Of a stretch of DNA of 64,000 nt, positions 63,356-64,000 are shown piece by piece. This DNA is from Candidatus Aminicenantota bacterium. Lineage in GTDB: Bacteria > Acidobacteriota > Aminicenantia > Aminicenantales > Saccharicenantaceae. How positions within the stretch are numbered: position 1 is the first letter of the stretch; each line of letters begins with the position of its first letter. The notes beneath the pieces are model-generated. The model searched no databases and was not told the origin of the DNA. It was given only the letters and a program-made list of their open reading frames with translations. The position numbers were made by a program, and so were the translations under genes. The stretch lies in the NCBI GenBank assembly GCA_014360015.1, contig JACIYJ010000001.1, forward strand, positions 310,001-374,000, read 5' to 3'.

Positions 63356-64000
63356 GGGAACTGAAGCTCTGGCGAGACGGAAGAAAAATTCTGGACGTTT
63401 CTCGACTCGAACTTGGAAAAAATGAATGCTTAGTTCTCTTCGGGCCGAACGGAGCCGGGAAAAGTACTCTCCTAAGGGTGGCCTCTCTTCTGGAACAGGC
63501 TGATTCCGGCGAAATATATTATCAGGGAATAAAGGTCGATAAGAAAAACAGGCTGGAGTTGAGCCGCAAGGCGGCCTATCTTCTGCAGAAACCCGTCTTT
63601 TTCCGGGGAACAGTCAAAGACAACCTGCTGATGGGATTAAAATTCCGGGGGCTGAATGAGGCTGAACAGCGGAAAAGATTAAATAAAGTAGTGGAACTTT
63701 TCAACCTGAATTCATTTCTGAATCGCCAGCCAGGAGAGCTATCCGGTGGTGAAAAGCAGCGAGTCCATTTAGCCCGGGCTTTTATCCTTGAGCCAGAATT
63801 CCTTTTTTTAGATGAGCCGTTTAATGGCCTTGATGCCGAGTTGAGAGAACGGCTTATCAGTGACTTTTTTGACATCAGAAAAAAAACTGGCCAAACAACC
63901 ATCCTGGTAACTCATCACCGCGATGAAGCGGCCTTTATGGCTGACAGAATTGCGGTGATGGTAGCTGGCGAGATTATTCAGACCGGAAAAGTGGAAGAGG
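63331..64000 (+). CDS. tupC: tungstate ABC transporter ATPase (3' truncated by window edge)
   Basis: The GTG at 63331 is preceded by GGAG and lies 25 bases inside the end of tupB. The frame runs open to the window end (223 codons). Walker A GPNGAGKST, signature ELSGGEKQR, Walker B FLFLDEPFNGLD and H-loop VTHHRDEA are all canonical. It completes the TupABC set. Confidence 0.92.
   Translation, partial: MERPELEIRELKLWRDGRKILDVSRLELGKNECLVLFGPNGAGKSTLLRVASLLEQADSGEIYYQGIKVDKKNRLELSRKAAYLLQKPVFFRGTVKDNLLMGLKFRGLNEAEQRKRLNKVVELFNLNSFLNRQPGELSGGEKQRVHLARAFILEPEFLFLDEPFNGLDAELRERLISDFFDIRKKTGQTTILVTHHRDEAAFMADRIAVMVAGEIIQTGKVEE

Overview
The window looks like a chromosomal segment of a free-living, probably anaerobic, diderm bacterium. 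Base composition is moderate (I estimate the mid-40s percent GC by eye). Several features point to a Candidatus Aminicenantota/Acidobacteriota-like genome: lipoproteins with type II signal peptides, secreted peptidases of families M14 and S46, a secreted beta-lactamase-fold hydrolase with an extra N-terminal domain, beta-propeller proteins, many short operons, and tRNA genes with no encoded CCA. This placement is a judgement from gene content; no marker-gene phylogeny was possible. There is no phage, plasmid, CRISPR array or intact insertion sequence.

Layout. 1-8.9 kb: the 3' part of a glycolate/D-lactate oxidase; a TetR - patatin phospholipase - radical SAM operon; an ACT-domain protein; a YugP-type membrane peptidase; a large secreted M14 carboxypeptidase. 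9.35-9.63 kb: a long-form SRP RNA gene. 9.8-12.4 kb (minus): PEGA lipoprotein, a 4-hydroxy-2-oxoglutarate aldolase-like enzyme, a small zincin and corrinoid adenosyltransferase. 12.6-21.4 kb: amino-acid dehydratase, an orphan ABC binding lipoprotein joined to a penicillin-acylase-family hydrolase, ThiD, acylphosphatase, a YHS-like protein, a diverged acyl-CoA dehydrogenase, a NIF3-family protein and a flavodoxin. 21.5-26.2 kb (minus): a 1298-residue sensor kinase with two small partner genes. 26.4-33.5 kb: HAD phosphatase, amidohydrolase, class V aminotransferase, DUF362 ferredoxin-like protein, MFS transporter and macrodomain protein. 33.7-44.8 kb: tRNA-Pro(CGG), a repetitive beta-propeller overlapping a convergent PDZ gene, a YfcC transporter, asparaginase, a frameshifted serine hydrolase gene, a gene remnant, an S46 peptidase and a lone response regulator. 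45-52 kb: an ABC-F ATPase and a complete pst phosphate operon with two unlike ATPase genes and phoU. 52-61.3 kb: radical SAM activase, DedA, SurE, tRNA-Pro(GGG), a MerR protein, secreted cyanophycinase, RarA, a PQQ-type propeller, an HD hydrolase and 3-methyladenine glycosylase. 61.4-64 kb: a Moco/Tuco-type riboswitch with a terminator, in front of a tungstate ABC transporter (tupABC) that runs off the window.

The most interesting signals are these. (1) The two Pst ATPases carry complementary defects: the first lacks the Q-loop Gln and H-loop His, and the second has a damaged signature motif. A heterodimer would therefore have exactly one canonical and one degenerate ATP site. (2) The cofactor riboswitch has a terminator whose 5' arm can pair with ten consecutive bases inside the aptamer, which suggests an explicit OFF-switch mechanism. 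(3) The self-contained TetR-patatin-radical SAM operon carries a shared candidate operator and may remodel lipids. (4) Several genes look caught in decay or rearrangement: a frameshifted serine hydrolase, a propeller/PDZ pair overlapping tail to tail, an acyl-CoA dehydrogenase homologue without recognisable catalytic features, and an MscL-like relic.
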